Source: Russula earlei (Eukaryota; Basidiomycota; Agaricomycetes; Russulales; Russulaceae). Taken from it: a stretch of 64,000 nt of DNA. The notes beneath the pieces were generated by a model, which made no database searches, had not been told where the DNA came from, and worked only from the letters and a program-made list of their open reading frames with translations. This document shows positions 51,401-61,757 of the stretch, in pieces; within the stretch, counting starts at the first letter, position 1, and the number at the start of each line of letters is the position of its first letter. The stretch lies in contig JAGFNK010000076.1 of NCBI GenBank assembly GCA_025769875.1, positions 62,001 through 126,000 of the forward strand. The letters run 5' to 3'. A program made the translations under genes and the position numbers.

Positions 51401-53363
51401 ACGTATGACGTTGGTATTCATATCGCTGATGTGTCATTCCACGTCAAGCCGAACACCACCTTGGATCGCGACGCCCGCAAACGTGCTACGAGCGTGTACT
51501 TGGTCCAGCGTGTTGTCCCTATGCTTCCGCCCGCTTTAAGCGAAGAACTGTGTAGTCTGGCGCCTGGAGAAGATCGGCTTGCTTTCTCTGTTGTCTTGAC
51601 TTTGACAAAAGAGGCGAAAGTTATCAAGAAGTGGTTTGGCAAGACTGTCATCAAATCCGCATCGAATCTGTCCTATGGAATGGTTCAAGGTGTACTCGAT
51701 GGGGAATCACTGGGCAATGTCTCCGTGGTCCCTGAGCATGAAGTCTCGTCAGTAGAAAACGACATAAAATTACTTTACGAGCTGGCGAAAATACTTCGTA
51801 CGCGCCGTTTCCAGAACGGCGCCCTCCGCCTCGAGTCTCCCCGTCTATCCTTCAAGTTGAACAATCGAGGATTGCCGGTCGACTGCTTGCAGAGCAAGAA
51901 CTTTGAAGCAAACTCTATAGTAGAAGAGGTATGTCATCCGCGATGGGTTTGACAACCAACTAACAGCTTCTCTAGTTCATGTTACTTACCAACATCTCGG
52001 TCGCCCAGCAAATTGCTGTAGCGCTCCCTGAACAAGCTCTCCTACGTCGTCATGATGCCCCAATTGATCGTCGTCTTGTGAGTCCGAATGGCACTCAAAC
52101 GCTTCATAGACTAATAATGTGACATAGAACTCGCTTGTGGAAAGGGCGGAGCGTCTCGGGTACAAGCTTGACGCCTCATCTGCTGGTGCTCTCATGCGCT
52201 CATTTGATGACATCGAGGACCCTACTGCGCTCAGCGTTCTAAAGCTGATCTGCTTTAAAGCGACTCATCACGCTAAATACTTCTGCGCCGGCATGCTTGA
52301 TATTGCCAAATACAGTCACTATGCGTTGAACGAACCACTGTACACGCACTTCACCTCACCCATTCGCCGCTATGCGGACATCATAGTTCAACGACAGCTC
52401 GAGTCTATACTCCAGGGATCCAGTGCGTATTCATACCTACGTCGACTTCGTCGACGTTTGCTCACTGTATTGTTAGGCGATAATACTAAGTTCAATATGG
52501 ACCGTGATGCGGTGGCAAAGGTGACACAACAATGTAACATGTATGTCTCGTAAGCACCTCGGTCGCCCATCCGAACCCTGATCTTGTTTAACAGCAAGAG
52601 GGATTCCTCCGTTCTTGCACGGGAGCAATCTGCCCACCTTTTCTTATCTGTTCTCATTTCGGACCTAACATCTCGATATGGTCCTGTCATTCGTCAAGCC
52701 AAAGTTATCGGGGTTTTGGACGCTGCGTTCGACGTCATTATCCCTGAATTCAGCATCGAGAAGCGTGTGCATGTAGACCAGATGCCCATTGATGTATGAT
52801 TTTTTAAAGACATTTTCGCCGCCCATTGCTCACGATTCCGGGTGCTCGCAGAATCACGTTTACGACGAACACTCGCATACTCTACAAATCTACTGGTCCG
52901 ATCGTGACGTCATTACGTGGCTCGCGGAGAACAGTGATGATGAGCATCTTAAGAAGGTGAAAGAGAACGCAGAACAGCATGCCGTGAAGATGGAAGTTGC
53001 CTCGCGCTCTGTCCACGACGAGAAGGCTCTATTTGACGAAGACGACGGGGATGATGACGACGAAATTATCCTTGGGCGTGATAACAAGGCGGAGGAGGAA
53101 GAAATCGAGTCGGCGCAACGTGAGATCAGCAAAGCGCGGGTCACACCTGAATTCGAGGGTCTGAAAACGACGGCAACGGGACACAAGATTCAACAAATCA
53201 AGGAACTCATGACTGTTCCGGTTTGCATCTCTCGCTTGACTACCTACGCAATTCTTTCTCACTTGATCCGTAGGTCATCGTCACTGCCGACTTGACGAAG
53301 AGTCCTCCTGTTATCAAGGTTTACAGTGTGAACCCTTATGCCGAGCAGCAGACAAGGCAGTAA
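48412..53363 (+). CDS. SSD1: SSD1/Dis3L2-family RNA-binding protein (RNB fold)
   Basis: A translational regulator of cell-wall mRNAs in fungi. The N-terminal 550 residues are disordered and Asn/Gln/Ser-rich. They carry repeated H-x-[RK]-x-x-S motifs (HRKAAS, HPRSQS, HRRVQS, HGRRHS, HSRQVS), the target of NDR kinases such as Cbk1. FQFP at residues 312-315 matches the [YF]xFP docking motif. Next come two cold-shock domains (SLFAPYLPQASLPPLLATGK; VVAVVERMPGQLFSGTLGLL) and the RNB domain (TIDPDGAKDLDDALSI, YTHFTSPIRRYADIIVQRQL). The four RNB aspartates are present, unlike in S. cerevisiae Ssd1. A C-terminal domain with an acidic stretch ends at TAA 53361-53363. About ten introns; one (49450-49503) contains a 12-A run. 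Confidence 0.93.
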
Positions 53364-53998
53364 ATCCTCAGTCCACATTCAGTGTTTTTCTTCCGGCTTC
53401 GTTATGTTTTGTACGTTAACCCTTGTCCCGTATCTGCGTCCCCCCGTCCTGCGTGCCGTCGTCTGTGAGTTTGTATTCGACGCTCCGTTTATTCCCATGC
53501 TTTCCTTTGTCGACCTTTCACTCTTTGTCGAGTAGGTGTCTTGTGCTTTTGTACCTTTCGCGCTATTTCCCTGCTATTTCTTTTTGGAGCTCTGAGGAAG
53601 ATAGTTCGTTGTACCATCTCATCCGCATTGGCAATTGATGCGTCTTTTATTCCGTTGCGCTATTGTTTGGGAGGACATGGCACGTTCCTGGCATTCACAC
53701 ACACGTAAGAGACAAAGGTAAGTAAAATAGAATACAGCGCGTCTAATTATACAATGCACAAATCGTAAGAGCACAATGCATGTGTGACGTCAGCAATGAA
53801 AGGGATTGTCGGTAATGAGTGAGAAAGGCACATAGACATATACAAAAGAAAGAGAGGAGCGAGTGAAAAAAAAAAAAAAAAAGAAAACAAGGAAACCGCG
53901 TAACAAATAGCACACGTTCGCAATCCCAACTAACAAAAAGAAAAAAAGTGACACGTAGCGTTTACGCGTGAAGAAGAGAAAGAGGGGGAAAGCAGGTT
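53364..53998. other. Intergenic region between convergent SSD1 and BTB genes
   Basis: 635 bp of 3' flanks. Holds a run of 17 A at about 53867-53883 and a purine-rich stretch after it. No gene seen. Confidence 0.5.
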
Positions 53999-55696
53999 TC
54001 ATAACCAGTTACCCGCTGGCCGTCCGCGGAGCGTCGCCGACTTGACCTCCATCAGCTCGGGGCGCTCGCGACTCTGGCTCTGGCTAGTGATCCGACGATG
54101 GAGGAGCGGCGTCGTCGCAGGATGCGGAGACGGATCCCCTTTCTTCTCGTTCGCTGCTGCCGCTACAGGAGCAGTGGTGGTGCTGCGGCTGCGGCCACGA
54201 CCGCGGGCGCTGCCCGCGCTTTTCGCCGAATCGATGGAGTCGCGGCCGGTGCTGGTGCTGCCAACGTCTGCGTCGGCGCCGGCATCGTTTTCGTCGCGCT
54301 CGCGGAGCGTGTCCATGCTGCGCATTGTGCTGCTGCTCGGGCCCCGGGTGTGTGCGAGGACATGGGAAGAGGAATTGCGGAGAAGCTGTGGGAGGTGGAG
54401 GCAGGGGTTTCGCCGCATTTCTGCGGTGCAGAGGTGCACGAGTTCGGGGAGGTCTAGGTATGCGGCTTCGTCACGGAGCGCTAGGAGCGCTTCGAGGCGC
54501 GCGGGGGTAGCTGAGTGAAGCTGGACGGCCGTGCGGGAGAGTCGCGACATGCTCAATGGTAGTGGGCTGGGAGCGAAGGTAGGCAAGGATGTGGTCGTAG
54601 CTGTGGCCGCATGAGAGGCAAATTTTTTTAAAAGAGGGAGGACAACTCACGAAGGGCTAGCTCGGTCTAGGAAGATGTGGACATTGTACGCGGATGGAGA
54701 TAGCAGCCCGGAAGAGGTGAGGTGGTTGTGGAAAATGGAATTGAACGATCTCTCCTCTGCGTGAGGAGAGAGAGAGCCGTTCTCATGATCCAACTCTTCA
54801 TCTCCGTTGGCAAAGAGAGACTTGAGGTAGTTCGCGAGGCGCGACGGGCGTGAAGTGAGCGTGCTGAACGTCGTGCGGTGGGTTGCCGTGCATGTCTCGA
54901 GTGTAACGAGCACTTTGGAGAAGTCTATCGCGCTCGGCGGAGCGGGAGATAGCAGAACGCACTCAAATGGAGGTGGCGAGGAAGGATTTGGCAAGTTATG
55001 GAGTAGGGGAGGTACGGGTGGAAAGAGAGAAGACAAGGGCGGAGGGGGCAGCTTCTTCTGGATATCCGAGACGGGCTGAAGGGGTGGGGGACGCGTGGGG
55101 CGACCAGGCTGCGGATCCTTCAGGGGGAGGCTAGGAGTACTCTTAGATAACGGAAGGGATGAGCGGGGGGGGGAATAAGCAGGAGGGACCGAGGGTGTCT
55201 CTGACTGCTCTGCATGAGAATCAGCCTGATCGGCAGGCTCGGAGTTCATATCTCCCTCCTCTCCTTCCCCCTCTCCCTCCTCCTCCTCCTCTTCAAGAGG
55301 GGAGTTCTCCAAGACGCGCCCATTTTCGTTCTCCGGGTCCGAGGGGTATTCTAGAGTAACACCGGTGCCGGCCAGAGCTTCCTGTGGTGTGCGGACAATG
55401 GTGACTCCGACACCAAGAGAGCTGTGGGTGATGGAACCGATGGAAGATGACTTTGCGTGAGAGGCACGGGCGGGGTGATTCTGAGAACCTGACGAGTTAG
55501 ACCTAGTGAGCCAAGACATTGGGCTAGAGAGAGAGGGCCGTCTTCCGCGGTGAGACTTGATGGACATCGATCTTTGGGTGGTTTGAGTTGGAGAGTGAAG
55601 TGGAGAGTGAAGTGTTGGGGGGTAATCTGAGAGAGGGATGGGGTAGGAAATGGAGGGACGGGCGTGATTGAAGGGTTTGTGGGTAGCAGCGAGCAT
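53999..55696 (-). CDS. BTB/POZ-domain protein with long Pro/Ser-rich N-terminus
   Basis: Start ATG 55696. About 220 disordered residues rich in Pro, Ser and Glu are followed by a BTB (KCTD-like) fold: FECVLLSPAPPSAIDFSKVL, VLVTLETCTATHRTTFSTLT, NVHIFLDRASPS. An intron near 54600-54650 leads to YDHILAYLRSQPTT and then AVQLHSATPARLEALLALRD and EAAYLDLPELVHLCTAEMRR. Going from YDHILAYLRS to AVQLHS needs a one-base change at about 54526-54533 (GGCC), as if one G were extra. Without it the protein would end soon after in another frame. The tail is basic and Ser-rich. The family often acts as cullin-3 adaptors; the partner is unknown. Confidence 0.72.
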
Positions 55697-55855
55697 GCTT
55701 TTACGTGTGTGTGGATGTCGCGTGTGGATTGTTCACTAACTCGAGCAAACGGGAACTCGTCCTATTTAACAAAAGGACAAAAGGAACCCGGAACGGCCCG
55801 GATGTCCCGTAACAATAGACAAGACAATGCGTGCCTTGCCTTGCCTTGCCTGGAA
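55697..55855. promoter_or_regulatory. Shared promoter region, BTB gene / Rpr2-Snm1 gene
   Basis: 159 bp between divergent starts. A CCTTG pentamer is repeated about four times at 55833-55851, just before the chosen RNase P/MRP start. Confidence 0.4.
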
Positions 55856-56417
55856 ATGGATACCGACGCCGTCGTAGCCATCGTTGGCTCCGTCTCCCCC
55901 TCTCTCGCTGCTTATCACTACGCGAGATCTCAAAACAGAGCGCCGTCCACATCCAGATGCCCCAGATGCGGCCATCTCCTCTTTCCGGGCACATCCCCCT
56001 CCCGTGTCGTCCGCTCGTCTACCCCAACCCGCAAACGCAAGATCCGATTCACGCTCCACTCTCAGCCTGAGGCAAACCTGTGCATCATGCGGACACGTTA
56101 ACAACACCCTCCTTCATCCCGGCAAGCACGATTCCCCGTTTCAGGGTGGCTATGTCGCCACACCGTCACCCCCTTCTCTTCCTTCCATCCCGCCTCGCCC
56201 TCACGGCACGGATCAACATCTCCTTCCTTCGGCTCCTTCACACCTTCACCCTCCTCATCCAGCCGATCTGCCAACTCAGCTCCCATCTCGGTCCAAAAAG
56301 TCACGACCTAACCACAAGGCTGGCCTGCAGGAAATGCTCGCTCGCAACAAGGAGAGGCAGCACCAGGCGGCGAATAGGGGCTCATCAGCACTCGCCACAT
56401 TTTTACATAGTCTTTGA
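55856..56417 (+). CDS. Rpr2/Rpp21/Snm1-like RNase P/MRP subunit
   Basis: MDTDAVVAIVGSVSPSLAAY is the N-terminal helix of the family, followed by the first zinc pair in RCPRCGHLLFPGTS. A basic TPTRKRKIRF stretch follows, then the second pair in RQTCASCGHVNN. The C-terminus, HKAGLQEMLARNKERQ to SALATFLHSL, also fits basidiomycete members. The two halves lie in different frames: a one-base change is needed between 56040 and 56086, and no intron fits there. The in-frame ATG at 55802 is an alternative start. The product would bind zinc and the RNA of RNase P or RNase MRP; which one is open. Confidence 0.65.
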
Positions 56418-56838
56418 ATGATGTACATCTTTCGCTTGAATTTTTTTTTTTCAGCTCCTTTGTTTCTTCCTGATTGCCTGCTGCGGTCATGTGTTTGTGG
56501 CTCAAACACCACCTCACCCTCACCTTCTCCCCCGTATCCACGTCCATCTCTTCCTCCAACTCCGCCGATGTAGTTCTCAACCCTCGGGCCCAACGCCACA
56601 TTGCTGTGGGAAGAATCGCCGCGGCCAAAAAAGGGCGCGTACACCAAGATTGCGATGATTGGTGCCATCGTGTCGAGCGCGAAATTTGGTTCAAGGAAAC
56701 CCATGTGGAACTCGATAGAGCGACCTGGTCTGTGACCCTTCCTCATCGATTGCCTGCTCGAGCGAGTAAACATACGATGATACCGACACGGCTGATCCCA
56801 GGTGCATCAGCGAGCCGCACGCCAGTTTCTCTCATCAT
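56276..56838 (-). CDS. Doubtful small gene with one hydrophobic segment
   Basis: A possible start at 56838 (MMRETGVRLADAPGISRV) could be spliced to GHRPGRSIEFHMGFLEPNFA and LDTMAPIIAILVYAPFFGRG, which looks like one membrane helix, followed by a Gly-rich tail. All three frames are open here, its end overlaps the 3' end of the plus-strand RNase P/MRP gene, and no family is recognised. It may be a chance frame. Confidence 0.18.
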
Positions 56839-57203
56839 GGAGCGTCGATGCTCTGTACTCGAATCTGTAACACTCGATGCACTAGATAAAGGCGAAGGCG
56901 AGAAATAAATTTTACTGAATGATTACTACAGGGCCGAGGGCCTTTGTACCAAAGTCTAATAAGATACGTGAAGTGAGAACCATATGCACACGAGGCGCAC
57001 GAATGTTAAGATGTCTGTTCGTTCGTATCTGCTTTCGAGAACGCGCACGGAATAGCGGTCAATCAGTAATACAGCTGGTGCCACCCTTCACACAGTCGAA
57101 AAACAAACGAAGCATCCTTTTGAAAGGAACTGCAGAACATATTTAAAAATAGGAACCCAATGACAGGGCCGTGCTATACCCGGCCAATCTAGAAGATCCA
57201 GCC
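56418..57203. other. Gap with only weak coding signal
   Basis: 786 bp between convergent genes. A weak minus-strand candidate overlaps its first part (separate entry). The rest, 56910-57203, shows nothing I can name. Confidence 0.4.
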
Positions 57204-57649
57204 TCAAGACTTGGGTGCCCAAAGGTCATAAAGCTCTTTATCGGCCGGGTCAAAGCACGTCGCTATGGAAGGATCCACGCGTATGATTATCCTACGTCTA
57301 TGGGCGCCAGGGCTTGACTCATCTCTTCCAGCGAGCCCCAGTGCTTTACTGCCAGAGGAAAACGAGGACAAAGTTGGCGATGTGTTCACATCGGGGAACT
57401 GCAGGAGTCATGAGGTCATTGTTTGGAGACTCCCAAAAATGTCACATACTCCACCGGCCACGAAGACTGAGGAAGATGAAGCAGCCCTGCCACGATTTCG
57501 TAGTCCCGAGGGGGAAGGTGGGTCGCTGGTGGAGGGACCTTGTTGTGGCGAGCTAGCGCCTAGTCGATAAAATGAGCATTGTGAAACGGGATACTAATTG
57601 TAGTGCAAATTTTGAACATACGCGAAAGGGTTGGTGACGGGGTGGCCAT
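57204..57649 (-). CDS. Small orphan protein, 110 aa, three exons
   Basis: Exons 57649-57622, 57560-57450 and 57398-57204 splice with standard GT-AG borders (gtatgt donors at both introns) into 333 nt including TGA. The N-terminal two thirds is Ser/Pro-rich and disordered (MATPSPTLSRASSPQQ). The C-terminus is a compact motif, RRRIIIRVDPSIATCFDPAD followed by KELYDLWAPKS, which looks conserved. No signal peptide or membrane segment is seen. It is head to head with VID27, 151 bp apart. I do not recognise the family, and the exons are short enough to be missed by standard prediction. Confidence 0.6.
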
Positions 57650-57800
57650 TGCGCTGCGGTTGTGAAAAGATATGGGATTTAAGACTGAACAAATGCTGTG
57701 GAGGACGACTAAATGCGCATCACGTTGTAATAATGAGTCACGCCTGATTTCCGTGTGCTACAAATCGCTTCTCCAGCGTCTCCATCCCCGCAATCATATC
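57650..57800. promoter_or_regulatory. Shared promoter region, orphan gene / VID27
   Basis: 151 bp between divergent starts. No motif recognised. Confidence 0.4.
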
Positions 57801-60583
57801 ATGAACATCTTCCGAAACTGTCGGTACTCTTTCATCGCGTCGCCTTTGGGTTGTGCTGACCTCTCTGGGATCGCATAGTGATCGGCAGAGTTTGGCGTAG
57901 GTATCTCGCACCTCTCAATTGCATCTCGGTCTGACCCTTTCATATCATTAGAAGATCCCAATGCCACCGAGGTAGTCAAGATATCGACAGGGCAGCTTCA
58001 CCTGGTGCGACCAGGAAACGTACGCTCGTCAAGGGAATGCATGTTCGTGGCGTTTGTTCTGTTCTCCTCACTCTACCGGATAACTTACCGGCCTTCCTTC
58101 GTGGTAGCTACAATGACGCTATGGCCACCATCCGTCGCGTTCCATCGGTTGAGCACAACTTTCAATTAGTCATAACGCGGGTCTATGAGGAAGGCGATCA
58201 AGAGCTGCTTGAAGACGAGGAAGAGAGTGCGTCTGTTATTGTTCGTGCCTTTCCCACCTCTAACTCTTTCTTAAGCCGACGAAGAGCGCGTATTCCTCAT
58301 TAGCGAGGAACTCGAATTTCGTACAAGCGAGAGTGATGGCGAGCCGACTCTGCTCTGGCGCGATCTTCAAGGCGATGTCGACGAATTCTATGAATTTGTT
58401 GCCTCCGGAACGAACGCACCCACGAAGGCTTTCTTCGAGACATGCATGTATCGTGCCATGTATGAGCGCAAGTATAAGTCTAGTGCGGACAATCAGGGAG
58501 ATGAAGATCTCGCCGAATTTGTGTGGCAGTGCGTTGCTTTCACTTCCAGCCTCGACACACCTTAGTATTTGCCCCTTTAGACCGCCTGCTAATAGTCGTA
58601 AAGGAAAAGCCGTTGTGAAGAAATCGTCCGTCAAGGTCAAGGATGACGCCAAATCACACCAGTCCCCCTCTTCGTCAAGCACTTCTGATCCGTCTTTGGA
58701 AGTTATTATCAAAGAGGAGGCTGAGCTGTTCTTATGGGATCGCGATGAAGGCTATTTCGTTCGTGAGGCAGCAGTATCCGCCAGGATAGTGCAGAGGAAG
58801 GGCGCCATTTTTTCGTTTTTCCTCACAGCAACGAGTCAGGAAGGCCAAGTGCTCGCCCACCGCGTTTCCTCCCAGATGATGCAACGCTGGTCACCAGCAA
58901 CATGGTCACTCACATGGAACAACATAAACGAAAGCGGAAGCCAGACTAGTTGGTGTTTACGCTTTGAGTCCCAAGAGTCGTTCCAGGACTTTCAGGCCGA
59001 GTTCACAAAGCGTGCATGGGAGAGTTTAAATCAGACGTCGTGGGATAAAGTCAAGGTATGCGGTACCGATCCAATCAATGACAGACACACGGATTTTTTT
59101 GCAGGCAGACGACCGTGCATACGTGATCAACGCGAATGTCGAGGACGTCGAAATGGCAGTTGAAACCGACGAAGATGAGGAAGACGCAGTCCTTGACGAG
59201 CTGGGTGGTAAGCGTCGTGACGCTTGCTTTCACCCCTGCGTACTCACTACCACCGCTACAGACGAGGACGAAGACGAGGAAGACGGAGGAACACAGGGTG
59301 GCGCTCTACCTTCCGGTCCTAAAGAAGGACGAAATTCACAGCTCACTGTCGGGTACAAGGGTGATAGGTCATACGTTGTTCGGGGAGATAAGATTGGTGT
59401 CTTCCGGCATAAACCAGACGAGGTTGAATACGTCGCATCAATCGCCAATATTGCGGACATGAAGGGGAAGAAATTCAACCCACAAAATGTGTGTGTTCCT
59501 CTCCGCTGCCTATTGCCATTTGTTTAATCGGTTGAACAGGTGATGTTGCATCAACAAGACTCAACGATGATCGTCATGAACCCTGGAGCGCCGAACTCGC
59601 TATTCCACTTGGACATTGAGCGCGCAAAGATCGTTGAGGAATGGAAGATCCATGACGACGTCACCGTGGATCATATTGCACCCAATACCAAGTTTTCGCA
59701 GACGACGCATGAGCAAACATTAATCGGTGCATCGCATAACGCGCTCTACCGCATTGACCCGCGTGTGTCCGGGAAAAAGCTTGTGGACAGTCAATACAAG
59801 CAATACGCATCAAAGCACAAGTTCTCTGGTGTTACGACAACTGCGTCCGGGAAACTCGCCGTCGCAAGCGAGAAGGGAGACATCCGGCTATATGACACGA
59901 TCGGGAAAATTGCGAAGACGGCCCTTACCCCACTGGGAGACCCGATCATCGGTATCGATGTGTCTGCGGACGGGCGTTGGATAGTTGCGACAACTAATAC
60001 ATATCTTCTGCTGGTCGACGCGCTTATCGGGCAGGGAAAGTATGCCGGTAGTTTGGGCTTCGATCGCAGTTTCCCTGCAGATGCGAAGCCCATGCCCAAG
60101 AGGCTGCAATTACGACCGGAGCATGTCGCTTATATGAATCATAACATCTCCTTTACCCCTGCCAGGTTCGTTCTTCTCTCCCTCTCGTCATGTATACGTG
60201 CAAGAAGGTTGACAATTCTTTCCAGGTTCAACATCGGTGAAGGGCAGGAGGAAAACGCGATTGTCACTTCGACTGGGCAGTACGTCATTGCCTGGGACTT
60301 TGCGAAAGTGAAGAAGGGGCAGATGGACAAGTATGAAATCAAGAAATATGAGGATCTCGTCGTACAAGACAACTTCCGCTTCGGAGATGACAAAGAGATT
60401 GTGCGTCCGTTCATGGCTAAAAAGCGTCCCATTCGTTGATCCCCTTTGTTGTAGATTGTCGCACTGCAGAACAATGTCCTCAGCGTAAACAAGAAGCAGC
60501 TGCGCAAGCCCACACGGACGTCGCTCGCCCCAGATCGCCGAAGTTCGCGCAGCCACTCTGGTATCGTGAATGCACCCTATTGA
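57801..60583 (+). CDS. VID27: Vid27-like protein
   Basis: Start ATG 57801. Exon 1 (57801-57819), an 18-nt microexon (57879-57896) and exon 3 from 57952 join as MNIFRNLIGRVWQDPNATEV, matching the family N-terminus. The N-terminal domain continues with TGQLHLVRPGNVRSSREC and YNDAMATIRRVPSVEHNFQL. The middle has a PH-like region (EEAELFLWDRDEGYFVREA) and acidic linkers. The C-terminal WD-type propeller includes LTVGYKGDRSYVVRGDKIGV, SQTTHEQTLIGASHNALYRI and GDIRLYDTIGKIAKTALTPL. The last exon ends SRSHSGIVNAPY, stop 60581-60583. Vid27 is linked to vacuole import and degradation; its precise role is unclear. Confidence 0.92.
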
Positions 60584-60736
60584 TAATGAAGAGGAGACTT
60601 TACTCGCTTTTTTCTCCGTACCTGACCATCTTGTAATGAACTTCTATGGTAATCCGGGAATTGTATAACTACGCCAGCCGGCTTGTCACTCAGAAACGTG
60701 ATGGATGATAATTAAAATTACATGAACGTGCATCTA

Positions 60737-61551
60737 CTAAGATCGCGTTCCAATTCGCGATATCATATCTTCGCTCGTCTCCTGATCCTCCACGGTGTCT
60801 GATTGCGTAACCTTCAGAGAGTTCTCCGTCAGCTCAGCGCCCTGCACCGCATGCCCAGATCTCACTTACCACCCTGAGCACCGATTTCTTCGAAGACTCT
60901 TGCAGTTCTCCTGCGATGATCAACTCGTCCAGGATCTACAAAGCACAAAAGTTAAGGTGAGAGTGGCATTTTTTTTGGCAAACTCACCGCATAGGCTTTC
61001 TGGAAGTTGAAAATCCTAGCGCGCAATACGCAGAGTCAGGGGCGATGTTGCACACCTCTCGTATGCGAGAAACTCACAAATCCAGCTCGCAAACCTGGTA
61101 AGGTGTGTTAAAAATTGAACAATAAAAGCACAGTTGCGACGCATTACGAACGTTTCCAAAGTATCGGTCCAAAACCTCCACATATCTATGGATAATTTCC
61201 AGCGTGACAAGTTCATTGTCCAACTGGCCGATGCCTGTTACGAAGAACAGGGACGCATATCGACGATACACGACCTTTGAGTCTTACCCAAAGCCAGGTG
61301 CCTGTCAATTGAGTTCGTAACGAGAGGAAATCAGAAGCAGACCCTTGTATTCGAGGAAGTTGCACATGCGCGTCCGGCGGGCAAGGACCAGCTGGGTGAC
61401 GTCTTTGACGATCTTGGCCTTTTGCTTAGGCGGCATCGTCACAAACCACTTTGCGAGGCGCACTTTGCCTAATGTGACGGAATTAATTTTGGCCAAATCC
61501 AGACCTCGAAAGTATACCTTGACGTGATACTAGGAGGATGTAGCTGATCAT
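60737..61551 (-). CDS. APS1: AP-1 clathrin adaptor, small (sigma) subunit
   Basis: Start ATG 61551, [11 protein letters not shown], spliced to [59 protein letters not shown] and [20 protein letters not shown]. The end is [39 protein letters not shown], stop 60737-60739. The substitutions fit AP-1 sigma, not AP-2 or AP-3. It acts in trans-Golgi/endosome sorting of clathrin cargo. Six or seven introns. It is divergent from the ISWI gene (206 bp). Confidence 0.93.
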
Positions 61552-61757
61552 TGATCACAGCACAGAATCGTACAGATCTCCTTGCCGCGCGCCGCGTGAC
61601 GCGTGACAGACAGTGATTGTTGGCCGGCCTGTCCCGGCCCGGACTTTGTGTGTAACCCATCCCGGAATCGGGCGGTCCGGTTTGACGGGCCGGGACGCGT
61701 GTCAGATCTCCAAGGGTTGGCCAGTCGCGGTTGAACGTTGGTAGATGTGCAAACACC

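Noticed and set aside
56474..56908. Plus-strand 144-residue frame
   Set aside because: No domain, mixed composition, overlaps an equally open minus strand; cannot be supported.
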